From positions 62,001 through 126,000 of the forward strand of contig NZ_NCXO01000003.1 of the NCBI RefSeq assembly GCF_002104795.1: a stretch of 64,000 nt of DNA. Reading direction: 5' to 3'. The notes under the pieces were generated by a model. That model had not been told where the DNA came from and made no database searches. It saw only the letters and a program-made list of their open reading frames with translations. Origin of the DNA: Mycolicibacillus koreensis (lineage in GTDB: Bacteria; Actinomycetota; Actinomycetes; Mycobacteriales; Mycobacteriaceae). This document shows positions 8,959-17,133 of this stretch, in pieces. Each line of letters starts with the position of its first letter. Within the stretch, counting starts at the first letter, position 1. The position numbers were made by a program, and so were the translations under genes.

Positions 8959-9366
8959 ATGAAACCCCTGTCGCAAGTGTTGTCCGACCTGGCAGTCCGG
9001 ACCAAAAAGATCGAGGACTCCGCGGTCGCGTTGCGCGACAAGAACCGCACCGAGTTGCAGAAGCGACGCGACGAGTTGGAGTCCACCATCGGCAGCGACC
9101 TGAACGCGTTCGAGACCGGTGTGGGCGACAAGAAGGACGCCGCCCAGAACTGGTGGCGGGATTTGAAGGCCACCAGCGACGAGAAGATCGAGACACTGAA
9201 GTCGCGGCGCAAGGAACGCAAGGCCGAGCGGGCTGCCGAGCGAGCCGCCGAGGACGCCGAAGCAGCGGCCGCACTTGCCCTGTACTTCCTCGATGTCGCC
9301 GAATGGGCCGCCGTGGAAGCCGAGCTCGCCCAGGCCGAGGCCGACGACGCTGCGGCCGGTCGCTAA
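8959..9366 (+). CDS. Small charged coiled-coil protein, function unknown
   Basis: The 135-residue protein has no signal peptide or membrane segment. Residues 10-95 are rich in Lys, Glu, Arg and Asp with heptad-like spacing, including a very basic run near residue 80 (KSRRKERKAER), and are probably a long helical coiled coil. Residues 95-135 are alanine- and acid-rich, with ALYFLDVAEWAAVEAE as a likely amphipathic helix. A GAAAGGAACG ribosome-binding site precedes ATG 8959. I do not recognise a named family. An isolated transcription unit with an AT-rich promoter and a hairpin in the leader suggests a regulated, perhaps stress-related, structural protein; this is inference. Confidence 0.75.
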   Translation: MKPLSQVLSDLAVRTKKIEDSAVALRDKNRTELQKRRDELESTIGSDLNAFETGVGDKKDAAQNWWRDLKATSDEKIETLKSRRKERKAERAAERAAEDAEAAAALALYFLDVAEWAAVEAELAQAEADDAAAGR

Positions 9367-9427
9367 CCCCGGGTCAGCCGGCGCTCTGAGCGCGGTTTAC
9401 CGATGATCCCGTCGGGAAACGCTGGGT

Positions 9428-9462
9428 CTGTGGGCCGCCGTGACTACCGCGGCGGCCCACAG
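9428..9462 (+). terminator. Strong hairpin, probable intrinsic terminator
   Basis: Perfect 13-bp arms CTGTGGGCCGCCG and CGGCGGCCCACAG enclose a nine-base loop, about 60 bases after the coiled-coil gene. There is no U tract, as is common for mycobacterial terminators. The rest of the 321-base gene-free stretch 9367-9687 holds only the AT-rich region described next. Confidence 0.55.
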
Positions 9463-9594
9463 CTCACCCCGATCGCCGGGATCGGCCGACCCACCGACGG
9501 CGAGGCCGCACCCGGGGCCCGCGTTGTGCCCGCCCACAACGTCAGGAGCCACATCGTGTACGCGGGAATAGCCGGGCGGATGAGTGAACGACAT

Positions 9595-9687
9595 AGGATA
9601 AACACGGATGAACTTTAATTACTAGCTCATTTTATTGACTGTTATCTAATTAGCTAGAAGTGTCATAAACAACTCGATGAGGACTTC
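9595..9687 (+). promoter_or_regulatory. AT-rich promoter region of the HdeD-like gene
   Basis: These 93 bases are strikingly AT-rich for this genome, with TTTAATTACTAGC and TCTAATTAGCTAG runs and a TTGACT at 9635-9640 that could be a -35 element. No -10 hexamer stands at the ideal distance. A GAGGAC ribosome-binding site lies seven bases before ATG 9688. Confidence 0.4.
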
Positions 9688-10266
9688 ATGAATGTTGCAT
9701 TGACGTCAAAAACGCGCGCGCCGGGCGCCGTGGCGCAGGCGTTGTGGCGAACCGCGTTGGTGTGGGGTATCGCAGCCCTGGTGCTCGGCGGGATCACCGT
9801 GGTGTGGCCGACCAAGTCGATCACCGTGGCCGCTGTGCTCTTCGGCGTCTATCTGTTGGTCTCGGGGGTCGTGTCGATCGTCGCCGCATTCGGCATCGGC
9901 GAGTCCGTCGGGACGCGGGCGATGCTGTTCATCAGCGGTGCGCTCTCGGTGGTGTTGGGGGTGCTGACCTTCCGCGACTTCGATGACGGCTCCGGGGTGT
10001 TGTTCCTGGCTATTTGGATCGGGGTCGGGTTCATCTTCCAAGGCGTGGCAGAGGTCGGCGTGGCCGTCGATCATCCGGAGGTGCCCGGGCGTGGCTGGCA
10101 GATCACGACCGGTGTGGTGACCGTTCTCGGCGGTCTCATCTTGCTGGCATACCCGTTCAGTTCGATCGTGATCCTGGCGATCGTGGCCGGCGCCTGGCTG
10201 GTTGCGATCGGTGTCCTGCAGATCGGCAAAGCCCTGCGGTTGCGCAGCGCGGTCAACGCCCTGTGA
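9688..10266 (+). CDS. HdeD/DUF308-family membrane protein
   Basis: This 192-residue integral membrane protein has six predicted membrane helices arranged as three hairpins, consistent with the DUF308 repeat of the HdeD acid-resistance family (usually 180-200 residues). The short loops and glycine-rich helices are typical. HdeD in enterobacteria supports acid tolerance at high cell density; the role in mycobacteria is not established. The gene stands alone behind an AT-rich promoter and ends against a convergent PucR regulator, with a strong hairpin between them. Confidence 0.8.
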   Translation: MNVALTSKTRAPGAVAQALWRTALVWGIAALVLGGITVVWPTKSITVAAVLFGVYLLVSGVVSIVAAFGIGESVGTRAMLFISGALSVVLGVLTFRDFDDGSGVLFLAIWIGVGFIFQGVAEVGVAVDHPEVPGRGWQITTGVVTVLGGLILLAYPFSSIVILAIVAGAWLVAIGVLQIGKALRLRSAVNAL

Positions 10267-10340
10267 CGGCAGCCCACCGCGCCACTGGCCCGGGCACGGC
10301 CCCCTGCACGCTCGCGGCTAACGCGTCCAGCCGCGACGGG

Positions 10341-10383
10341 CCGATCACCGCTGCGTGTACTTGCACCACGCGGCGGTGATCGG
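10341..10383. terminator. Bidirectional hairpin between convergent genes
   Basis: Perfect 11-bp arms CCGATCACCGC and GCGGTGATCGG extend inward by a further imperfect stem. The structure lies between the converging HdeD-like and PucR genes and could terminate both transcripts. Confidence 0.55.
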
Positions 10384-10408
10384 GTCCGCCCGCCTTGGGC
10401 CGTGGCGA

Positions 10409-11620
10409 TTACGGCGCCGGCTCGGCGCCGATCCGGGTGAAGTTCTTGACCACCTCGAAGGCCAGACACAACTCGGCCAGCTCGCGCGGGATATCGATCG
10501 AGCGCCCGGAGTGTTCCTCGATTCGGCGCAACCGGTTACGGACGGTGTTCGGATGGCAGAACAGCTGTTCGGCGGCCCTGGCCACCGAACCGTCGTTGTT
10601 CAGCCACACCGTGAAGGTGTCACGAAGCGTGCGTTGCTCGTCGGCGGGTAGATCGCGGAACGACCCCAGGGCGATGTCGGCGAGCTTCTGTGTCACGTCG
10701 GGCGCACTGACGGCGGCGACCCCGAGGACGGAATCGTCGAAAACCGTGACATGGTGGCCCGGTTCTTGATCGGAGGCCATTGCGACCCGCGCATACCGCA
10801 GCGATCGGGCGGTGTCGGTCAGGTTCTGATACCGCGGACTGACACCGACACTGCTTGTCGCCGCCCGTCCGAGCAGTGCAACGGTCTTCTCCATCACCGT
10901 GTCCGAAACAATATGGGCGACACCCATTTGAACGTCGGGGAGCAACCTCCACACAGAGCTGACATCCACACTGCGCAACATCGACTCCACCCCCGGCAAC
11001 GCGTGTTGGCCAACCCGCCGGGGTTCGGCGGCCACGACGACGTAGGGGCCGGTGGCGGGAATGCCGAGTAACTGGGCGACCTCCCACACGCCGTAATCAT
11101 CGAGGGGCCTGCCTTGTAGCAGCGCTTCGACCAGGGCTGCACGTTCGGCGGCGTTCTCGATGACCTGGTAGGTGGCCTGCGCGTGGTAGGCGGAGGTCAT
11201 CGCTTCCGTGTAGCGGTCCAGGGCCTCCCAGATCCGGGAACTGGTCGTCAACACCGCCGCATGAGGGATCTCGGGGTGCCGGTCGCCGACCTCGACCGTC
11301 GCCGCCCACAGGTGGTGCCCCGCGATGCGGAACGCATCCATCAGCGCGGTCAACGGCACGCCGACTGTCGCACGATGCCGACCGATCTCTTCGGCTTGTG
11401 ATGTGTCAAACGGTGTGTCCGCTCGTAGCGCCGACGACACTGAAGTGAGGAGGTCCGTTGCCGCAGTGAATAATTCCGCATCATCGATGATGCAGTTGCT
11501 GCGGTAGAAGTCGATCTCGGCTCGGATGGCGGTGACCACTCGGCGCGCCAACTCATCGGTGTCAGATTCCAGGTTCGCCCCGATCATGGCCACGTCGCCA
11601 CGACCGTTCTCCTCGCGCAT
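10409..11620 (-). CDS. PucR-family (CdaR-type) transcriptional regulator
   Basis: About 403 residues. The C-terminal 60 residues form the PucR helix-turn-helix (VARAAEQLFCHPNTVRNRL), followed by a leucine-rich helix. The middle carries a degenerate GGDEF-like domain seen in CdaR/PucR proteins, and the N-terminal 150 residues are helical (RsbRD-like). Such proteins sense metabolites and usually control neighbouring catabolic genes, but no obvious target is adjacent. ATG 11620 is my choice because the open frame further out runs into the lipoprotein gene. ATG 11587 (MIGAN) is an alternative. The gene lies 67 bases behind the lipoprotein gene on the same strand, so read-through from the pitA operon is possible. 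Confidence 0.82.
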   Translation of the reverse strand: MREENGRGDVAMIGANLESDTDELARRVVTAIRAEIDFYRSNCIIDDAELFTAATDLLTSVSSALRADTPFDTSQAEEIGRHRATVGVPLTALMDAFRIAGHHLWAATVEVGDRHPEIPHAAVLTTSSRIWEALDRYTEAMTSAYHAQATYQVIENAAERAALVEALLQGRPLDDYGVWEVAQLLGIPATGPYVVVAAEPRRVGQHALPGVESMLRSVDVSSVWRLLPDVQMGVAHIVSDTVMEKTVALLGRAATSSVGVSPRYQNLTDTARSLRYARVAMASDQEPGHHVTVFDDSVLGVAAVSAPDVTQKLADIALGSFRDLPADEQRTLRDTFTVWLNNDGSVARAAEQLFCHPNTVRNRLRRIEEHSGRSIDIPRELAELCLAFEVVKNFTRIGAEPAP

Positions 11621-11687
11621 AGACCGAGCATAGGCACCTACCGCGCCCGGGGCGACGAGCGACGGTGGATCGGCGCTCCTGTTCGGC

Positions 11688-12146
11688 TCAACCCGGCGGA
11701 ATCGGCACCCCGGTGCGCAGGAAGTACAGCCCGGCGATGCGGTCATCGGGGTGAAACGTCACCCGGAATTCACCGTCGCGGCGGGCCATTTGCAGCGGAA
11801 CGCTGACTACTGTCAGCTCCCCGCGGGTGGCCGGCTCCGGCGTTCCGTGCGACCGGTACGCGCCGAACTCGTCCTGGTAGGCATACCAGGCATCGCACAG
11901 TTTCCGCGCGGACAACTCGTTGCTCATGGCGTCGTCGAAGCGGGCGTGCACCGCGGTGCAGTCTTCGCGCACCACCTCATCGAGCACAGCAAGCGCGGTC
12001 TGGTCGAAGTCCGGTGCCGCGGCGACGTCCGACGCGCTCGACGCCGGAGGCGGTGCGGTGCCCGCCTCGTCGGTGCCCGTGCAGGCGGTGAGGCTGCTCA
12101 GCGTCGCGGCAAGCAGCACCGCGGCGCGGTAACGGTGGCGGTGCAT
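11688..12146 (-). CDS. Putative lipoprotein, function unknown
   Basis: The 152-residue protein has a lipoprotein signal peptide: basic MHRHRYR, a hydrophobic core and the lipobox LTAC with Cys22. A Ser/Pro/Ala-rich linker follows. The mature domain (about residues 45-150) has two cysteines, VREDC and RKLC, that could form a disulfide. Its C-terminus (FRVTFHPDDRIAGLYF) resembles the DUF3887-type fold that often precedes hydrolases. It lies 16 bases after the small membrane protein gene and probably belongs to the pitA transcription unit. Function unknown. Confidence 0.72.
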   Translation of the reverse strand: MHRHRYRAAVLLAATLSSLTACTGTDEAGTAPPPASSASDVAAAPDFDQTALAVLDEVVREDCTAVHARFDDAMSNELSARKLCDAWYAYQDEFGAYRSHGTPEPATRGELTVVSVPLQMARRDGEFRVTFHPDDRIAGLYFLRTGVPIPPG

Positions 12147-12162
12147 CGTCGGCTCCTTGCGG

Positions 12163-12468
12163 TCAGTCGTCGAAATCGAAGACGTCGTCCCAGTCGTTCC
12201 AATCGTCCCACTGCCAGCCGATGCGGTGCTCGATGAAGTCGCGGGCGATGAACAGCACCCCGGCGACGACGATCACCGCCAGCAGGGCGAAGACCGCCCA
12301 GCGCAGCACCGTCTGGGTGGAAGGGCGGCTCGGCTCTGACCCCGGCTCGCCGGCACCGGCCGGCCCCAGGCGTACGCCGAGCGCGAAGAGCGCCGGCAGG
12401 GTAGCGCCGGCCAGCAGCCCGAAGAACAGGATTTTGGCGGTGGCGACGTAGTCGAACCAAGTGGTCAT
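12163..12468 (-). CDS. Small membrane protein of the pitA operon (Rv0544c-like)
   Basis: The 101-residue protein has two membrane helices (about residues 8-32 and 55-76) separated by a Pro/Gly/Ser linker. It ends in an acidic, Trp-rich tail (WDDWNDWDD). A small protein of this kind follows pitA in M. tuberculosis (Rv0544c beside Rv0545c). Here its start lies 12 bases after the pitA stop, so co-expression is very likely. The acidic aromatic tail could interact with PitA or a metal ion, but the function is unknown. Confidence 0.75.
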   Translation of the reverse strand: MTTWFDYVATAKILFFGLLAGATLPALFALGVRLGPAGAGEPGSEPSRPSTQTVLRWAVFALLAVIVVAGVLFIARDFIEHRIGWQWDDWNDWDDVFDFDD

Positions 12469-12480
12469 GGCGGGTCGCTC

Positions 12481-13692
12481 CTAGGCGCGGATCGGATCGG
12501 TGACCCCCGGCTCGTCAACCAGGACGTCGGGAGCGGGGATCGGTCCGCGGTCGACACCGAGACCGTCGGTGAGGCTGGTTCCCCAGTCGGCGGTGACGTT
12601 GGTGTGGTCGATGCGGACCTTGCGGGACTTCAGCCAGATGAGGCCGGCGACCGTCAGCAGCACGGCCATGCCAACCGCTACGCCCGCATAGCCGCCGATG
12701 AGGTGGATGAGGGTGTAGCTGGCGGCCCCGACCGCCCCGGCCAGCGGCAGGGTGATCAGCCAGGCCACCGCCATGCCGCGCAGCACACCCCACCGCACCC
12801 CGGCGCCGGGTTTGCCGACCCCGGCGCCGAGCACCGACCCGGTGACCACCTGGGTGGTCGACAGGGTGTAACCGAAGTGGCTGGAGAGCAGGATGATCGA
12901 CGCCGATGAGGTTTCTGCGGCCATCCCCTGCGGAGACTCGATGTCGACGAGTCCTTTGCCAAGAGTGCGGATCACGCGCCATCCGCCCAGGTAGGTACCC
13001 GCGGCCATGGCCAGCGCGCACGACACGATCACCCACATCGGCGGCAGGGTCTGAGTCTTGCTGGCCGCGCCGTAGGAGATGAGGGCCAAAAAAATGACGC
13101 CCATCGTTTTCTGGGCGTCATTGGTGCCGTGGGCCAACGAGATCAGCGCGGTGGAACAGACCTGGCCGCGGCGGAACTCCCGCAACGTGCGTTTACGCGA
13201 CAGCCCGGCGGTGAGCCGATACACCAGGGCGGTGGCCACGGTGCCGATGATCACCGCAGCCAGCACCGCCACCACCGCCGGTATCAGCACCTTCGACACC
13301 ACCCCGCCCCACAGCACGCCGTGGATTCCGACCGCGACGATCATCGCGCCGACGACCCCGCCGATCAGGGCGTGCGACGAACTCGAGGGGATGCCGAACA
13401 GCCAGGTCATCAGGTTCCAGACGATCCCGCCGATGAGCCCGGCGAACATCACTTCCAACGTCACCAGATGGGTGACCACCAGATCTTTGGCGATGGTGGC
13501 CGCCACCTGGGTGGACAGAAACGCGCCGATCAAATTGAGCGACGCGCACAGTGCTACAGCCGCCTTGGGTTTGAGCGCACCGCTGGCGATCGCGGTGGCG
13601 GTGGCGTTGCCGGTGTCGTGAAAACCATTGGTGAAATCGAACCCGAGTGCGGTGATTACCACGATAATCAGGAGAAATAACTCGAAGTTCAC
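12481..13692 (-). CDS. pitA: PitA low-affinity inorganic phosphate transporter
   Basis: The 403-residue PiT-family permease takes up phosphate, probably as a neutral metal-phosphate complex driven by the proton gradient. It has about ten membrane helices in two inverted halves. Each half carries the PiT signature: GFDFTNGFHDTGNA near residue 17 and LAHGTNDAQKTMG near residue 193. The length matches mycobacterial PitA (about 415). The start is GTG at 13692. It heads a transcription unit with the small membrane protein and the lipoprotein. No Pho-box could be assigned in the 110 bases shared with the divergent exported-protein gene. Confidence 0.93.
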   Translation of the reverse strand: MNFELFLLIIVVITALGFDFTNGFHDTGNATATAIASGALKPKAAVALCASLNLIGAFLSTQVAATIAKDLVVTHLVTLEVMFAGLIGGIVWNLMTWLFGIPSSSSHALIGGVVGAMIVAVGIHGVLWGGVVSKVLIPAVVAVLAAVIIGTVATALVYRLTAGLSRKRTLREFRRGQVCSTALISLAHGTNDAQKTMGVIFLALISYGAASKTQTLPPMWVIVSCALAMAAGTYLGGWRVIRTLGKGLVDIESPQGMAAETSSASIILLSSHFGYTLSTTQVVTGSVLGAGVGKPGAGVRWGVLRGMAVAWLITLPLAGAVGAASYTLIHLIGGYAGVAVGMAVLLTVAGLIWLKSRKVRIDHTNVTADWGTSLTDGLGVDRGPIPAPDVLVDEPGVTDPIRA

Positions 13693-13802
13693 TCCACTAA
13701 TTTTGCGGGTTCCCCTGCCCTGTTGTCGAATCCGCAGCTAAAGGGCGGGTTTTTGGGCGCAGCTGCGACCATCGAGCGCGCTCAGCGCAACCGGTGGTTA
13801 GC

Positions 13803-14576
13803 ATGCCGGACATGGCCACGTCGGTGCGATCGTTCGCCGCCGCGGCGGTCGTCGTCGTCGCGGTGGCGACGGGTCTGCTGTGGGCACCAGGTCCTGCCGG
13901 GCGTGAGCTCGCCCCGGCGCTGCCGCCGGCGGCCGCAGACACCCCGGACACGTTCGCCTATCCCCCATTGTGGCCGTTCAACTCCCAAGCCGAGGCCGAC
14001 CGCTGGCGCCGGGAGGGCCCTACCGAGCAGACCGCTTGGCACGCCGACGCGGCCGATACCGCGCGCCGGTTCACCACGGATTACCTGGGGTTTTCCGAAG
14101 TCGACGAGGTCGTCGAAACCCGTGAGAGCCCCACCCGCCCCAGCATGGAGACCTGGGTGACACTGGGCTACCCGGTGCCCGGACACTCGCCGGCACCGGC
14201 GGCGACGATCCACCTGGCCCGCTTCGGTTCCACGCCCGAGGCGCCGTGGCAGGTCGTCGGCACCGACGACGAGGTTCTGACCCTCGACACCCCCGCCTAC
14301 GGCAGTGTCGCCGGCCCGGTGATCGAGGCCGGCGGTGTCATCACCGGCGTCGATGAGTGCATCCATCTGCAGGTCCGTCAGAGCACCCAACCGCAGCCGC
14401 TCGGCGAGTTCTCCTGCGCCCCGGCCGGTGGCGAGAATTCCCGCTGGTCGGCGCGCGTGACGGCGCGCGGCGCGCAGCCGGGGGTGCTCACCCTGGTCGC
14501 CTCGACCGGCGGGCACGTCACCGACGTGGAACGCTTCGCGGTCACCGCGGTCCGGGTCGGTGACGCCGACGGCTGA
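13803..14576 (+). CDS. Exported protein of unknown function
   Basis: About 257 residues. An N-terminal hydrophobic helix (AAAAVVVVAVATGLLW) and a Pro/Ala-rich stretch ending near DTPDTFAYPP look like an uncleaved anchor or a signal peptide. The mature part contains one Cys pair (DECIHLQ and FSCAPAG) that could form a disulfide, and appears to have two beta-rich domains. No enzyme motif is visible and I do not recognise the family. The start is uncertain: ATG 13803 has GGTGG seven bases upstream, while ATG 13812 would also give a full signal segment. It is divergent from pitA. Confidence 0.65.
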   Translation: MPDMATSVRSFAAAAVVVVAVATGLLWAPGPAGRELAPALPPAAADTPDTFAYPPLWPFNSQAEADRWRREGPTEQTAWHADAADTARRFTTDYLGFSEVDEVVETRESPTRPSMETWVTLGYPVPGHSPAPAATIHLARFGSTPEAPWQVVGTDDEVLTLDTPAYGSVAGPVIEAGGVITGVDECIHLQVRQSTQPQPLGEFSCAPAGGENSRWSARVTARGAQPGVLTLVASTGGHVTDVERFAVTAVRVGDADG

Positions 14577-14648
14577 CGACGTGTCGGATTCACGGGTCGG
14601 TGCCATCCCGGGTGGGTCGAATCAGCACAAAGGCGGCACTGGTTGAGC

Positions 14649-14654
14649 TACCTT
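14649..14654 (+). promoter_or_regulatory. Candidate -10 element (TACCTT) for a leaderless GTG start
   Basis: TACCTT fits the mycobacterial TANNNT -10 pattern and lies seven bases before GTG 14662. Transcription would then begin at or beside the start codon. There is no Shine-Dalgarno sequence. Confidence 0.4.
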
Positions 14655-14661
14655 TGCCGTT

Positions 14662-14931
14662 GTGCGGAAATTAACAATGGCGGCAATTGCCTATGTCCTC
14701 GTGCTCGCCTTTGCTCCAGCAGCCAACGCCGATCCGATGCCGTTGCAACACGGACCTGACTGCGACCCCAATTACGAGGGCGCCTGTGTTCCGATTGCCA
14801 GCGACGTGGACTGCGCAGGCGGTAACGGTAATGGTCCTGAGTACGTGTCTGGCCCGGTGTATGTCGTCGGTGAAGACATCTACGGCCTTGACCGTGAGGG
14901 CGATGGAATCGCGTGCGAACCGACCAACTGA
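14662..14931 (+). CDS. Small secreted Excalibur-like calcium-binding protein
   Basis: The 89-residue protein has a signal peptide cleaved near NADP (about residue 24). The mature part holds four cysteines (DCDPN, GACVP, VDCAG, ACEP) and ends in DREGDGIACE. This acidic D-x-D-G-x-x-C motif is that of the Excalibur domain, a short extracellular calcium-binding module. The start is a GTG with no ribosome-binding site but with a candidate -10 element at leaderless distance. Its role is unknown; in other bacteria the module is attached to secreted nucleases or surface proteins, whereas here it stands alone. Confidence 0.72.
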   Translation: MRKLTMAAIAYVLVLAFAPAANADPMPLQHGPDCDPNYEGACVPIASDVDCAGGNGNGPEYVSGPVYVVGEDIYGLDREGDGIACEPTN

Positions 14932-14976
14932 CTCGCCACTGAAAGGTCATGCTGGCAGGCGAGCCAAGGAACAGTG

Positions 14977-15050
14977 TGGGGCGACCGGGACTTGAACCCG
15001 GGACCAACGGATTATGAGTCCGCGGCTCTAACCAACTGAGCTACCGCCCC
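14977..15050 (-). tRNA. tRNA with CAU anticodon (elongator Met or Ile2)
   Basis: The 74-base gene folds as a complete cloverleaf. The acceptor stem is GGGGCGG with TCGCCCC (one G-U pair), the D-arm is TAGCTCAGTTGGTTAGAGC, the anticodon stem is GCGGA/TCCGT around CTCATAA, the T-arm is CCGGG-TTCAAGT-CCCGG and the discriminator is A. The G1-C72 pair rules out initiator tRNA. Elongator Met and lysidine-modified Ile2 both read CAU, and I cannot separate them by eye. CCA is not encoded. Confidence 0.93.
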
Positions 15051-15177
15051 CGTGTCAGCAAGCCTGTGGATATGGGCTCTTCGTGTTCGACCACGCAACA
15101 TCGCTCCGCTGCACGACCTCGACATTAGCGCCCGCGCAGCAAGCGGGTCACACCGTGGTGCGACGGGGGCGCGACAG

Positions 15178-16092
15178 CTAACCGGCGATGGTCAGCGGAC
15201 GCGGTAAGTGCAGCACGAGTTGCGCGTGTTCGGTGACGTCGAGACTGAGGATTCGGGCGGCGCCGAGTCCGTCGAGCAGGTCGCTGAGCGGGCCGCCGCG
15301 CCTGGTGAGGGTGACGTCGCGCGGCAGGCTCCGCTGGGCGAAGGACAAGGTGTTCGATTGCACCGAGGTTTGGTGCCATCGCCCGTCGACCAGATGGATC
15401 ATCGTGTTGGTTCCCATCCGGGTTTGTGACGGCACATCGGTGAACTCCGGTCGCGGCGTATGCAGGCTCACATCGGGTTGGCCTGCGTGACCGGCGATTT
15501 CGGCCTGCACGCCGTCCTCGAGGTCCAGGCTGATGTCAGTGCGCCACTTGGGCAACTGATATCCCTCGACGCCGCGGACCCGGGCGATCTCGGTGGTGAC
15601 GGGCAGTGCCAACACGTGAGCGTAAAACTTTCTGCGCCGTAAGGCGCTGACCAGTTCAACCTCGGGCAGCAGACTGCTCACCGCTCCCTTGTGACCGGGC
15701 TTCCGGATGACGACGGCCACGGAAGCTTCGTCGTAGGGGTCGTTGTCGCAGACCGCGTAGCTGAAAAAAGTTAGGGCCACCACCCCGAAACCGGGAAACG
15801 CTCGCAGCGGCTCAAGGGGTTCGGGAAGCATCGCGGCGAGTCGGTCGAACGGCGCGAGCATGGTTGCCTGCACGATGCTCGCGCGGTAATAGAAGTTCGG
15901 CGCCCAGATCGGCCCGACGCGGGATTCCACCTGGACCTTCGGTATACGGCGGAACCAGTCGATGTTTCCCACGGCGGCATCGTGCGCCACCTCGTCGAGG
16001 TCCGGGTTCGACCGGTAGCGGTCGTAATACCCGCCCTTGGGAACCTTGACGGTATGGCCAGCGAACTCGACCTCGGTGAGCTGCGGTGCCAT
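15178..16092 (-). CDS. Acetoacetate decarboxylase-family protein
   Basis: The 304-residue protein resembles the acetoacetate decarboxylase superfamily (PF06314). Lys182 in GYQLPKWRTDIS sits where the Schiff-base lysine of the family is found (usually within PK). Length is slightly above the classical enzyme (about 245). Some superfamily members are aldolase-dehydratases, so the exact reaction is open; a beta-keto acid or keto-aldehyde substrate is a fair guess. ATG 16092 was selected since it lies five bases after the quinone oxidoreductase stop. This is the last gene of a four-gene operon led by two AraC regulators. Confidence 0.75.
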   Translation of the reverse strand: MAPQLTEVEFAGHTVKVPKGGYYDRYRSNPDLDEVAHDAAVGNIDWFRRIPKVQVESRVGPIWAPNFYYRASIVQATMLAPFDRLAAMLPEPLEPLRAFPGFGVVALTFFSYAVCDNDPYDEASVAVVIRKPGHKGAVSSLLPEVELVSALRRRKFYAHVLALPVTTEIARVRGVEGYQLPKWRTDISLDLEDGVQAEIAGHAGQPDVSLHTPRPEFTDVPSQTRMGTNTMIHLVDGRWHQTSVQSNTLSFAQRSLPRDVTLTRRGGPLSDLLDGLGAARILSLDVTEHAQLVLHLPRPLTIAG

Positions 16093-16097
16093 GACGG

Positions 16098-17129
16098 TCA
16101 CCTCGTCCTGTAGCTGGGGTCGGTTGCCGCTCGGTCGGGAATGGTCAGCAGTACTTTGCCGACGGTCTCGCCGGAATCCAGAAGTCGGTGCGCCTCGGCC
16201 GCCTCGGTGATCGGGAATTCCGCGCCGACGACCGGTCCCACCGCTCCCTCGGCGATCAGCGGCCACAGCCGGTCCCGCAGTTCGCTGATGATCTCGCCCT
16301 TGGAGCCGGACCCCCGCTCGGGTCGCCGACGCAGGTTGGTCACGTGCAGCGACGCCCGCTTGAACAGCATCGCGCCGAGATCGAGTTCAGCGCTGGCCCC
16401 GCCTTGCAGCCCGATGATCGTCAGGTCACCGTTCTCGGCGAGGGCCTCGACATTCTTGGCGAGGTAGCTGGCGCCCATGATGTCGAGAATGACGTCGGCG
16501 CCGCCGTGCTCGGCGTTGACCACCGCGGGGAAATCCTGATCGCGGTAATTGATCAGGGTCTGGGCCCCGAGTTCGCGGCAGCGCTGAAGTTTGGCCGCCG
16601 ACCCGGCGGTCACCGCCACCGCGGCGCCGATCGCGCGAGCCACCTGGATGGCGTGCGTGCCGATCCCGCTTCCCCCACCATGGATCAGCAGCGTTTGCCC
16701 CTGCTGCAGCCCTCCGGCCATCATCACGTTCGACCAGACGGTCGCCGCGGCCTCCGGCAACGCCGCAGCGGCGGTGACGCTGACCCCCGCCGGCACCGGC
16801 AGCACCTGGCTGGCGGCCACGGTCACCCGCTGGGCATACCCACCGCCGGCCAGCAGCGCGCACACCGCGTCCCCGGGGGACCAGCCCGTCACCTCCGCGC
16901 CCACGGCGGCGATGACCCCGGAGACCTCCAGCCCGAGCGTCTCGCTGGCCCCCGCCGGGGGCGGGTAGAACCCTTGACGTTGCATCACATCGGCACGGTT
17001 GACCCCGGCCGCGACGACGTCGATGGTCACCTCACCCGGGCCCGGGGGCCCTGGATCGTCGACCTCGGTCCACGCCATGACGTCTGGATCGCCGAAACCG
17101 TCGAGCGTGATCGCGTGCATGTTCGTCAT
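16098..17129 (-). CDS. NAD(P)H:quinone oxidoreductase (zinc-free MDR family, PIG3-like)
   Basis: The 343-residue medium-chain reductase lacks the zinc-binding cysteines of alcohol dehydrogenases. It has the nucleotide-binding motif GGGSGIGTHAIQ near residue 150 and the N-terminal quinone-reductase signature AGVNRADVMQRQGFYPPP near residue 45, both characteristic of the TP53I3/PIG3 subgroup. It would reduce quinones or activated alkenes with NADPH. The start at 17129 is four bases after the upstream AraC gene's stop codon, so the two genes are translationally close and surely co-transcribed. The role is probably detoxification of reactive carbonyls or quinones, by family and context. Confidence 0.85.
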   Translation of the reverse strand: MTNMHAITLDGFGDPDVMAWTEVDDPGPPGPGEVTIDVVAAGVNRADVMQRQGFYPPPAGASETLGLEVSGVIAAVGAEVTGWSPGDAVCALLAGGGYAQRVTVAASQVLPVPAGVSVTAAAALPEAAATVWSNVMMAGGLQQGQTLLIHGGGSGIGTHAIQVARAIGAAVAVTAGSAAKLQRCRELGAQTLINYRDQDFPAVVNAEHGGADVILDIMGASYLAKNVEALAENGDLTIIGLQGGASAELDLGAMLFKRASLHVTNLRRRPERGSGSKGEIISELRDRLWPLIAEGAVGPVVGAEFPITEAAEAHRLLDSGETVGKVLLTIPDRAATDPSYRTR

Positions 17130-17133
17130 CCCT

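Noticed and set aside
9403..9618. Possible 71-residue protein in the 9367-9687 gap
   Set aside because: It has no ribosome-binding site, runs through the 13-bp hairpin stem and shows no domain.
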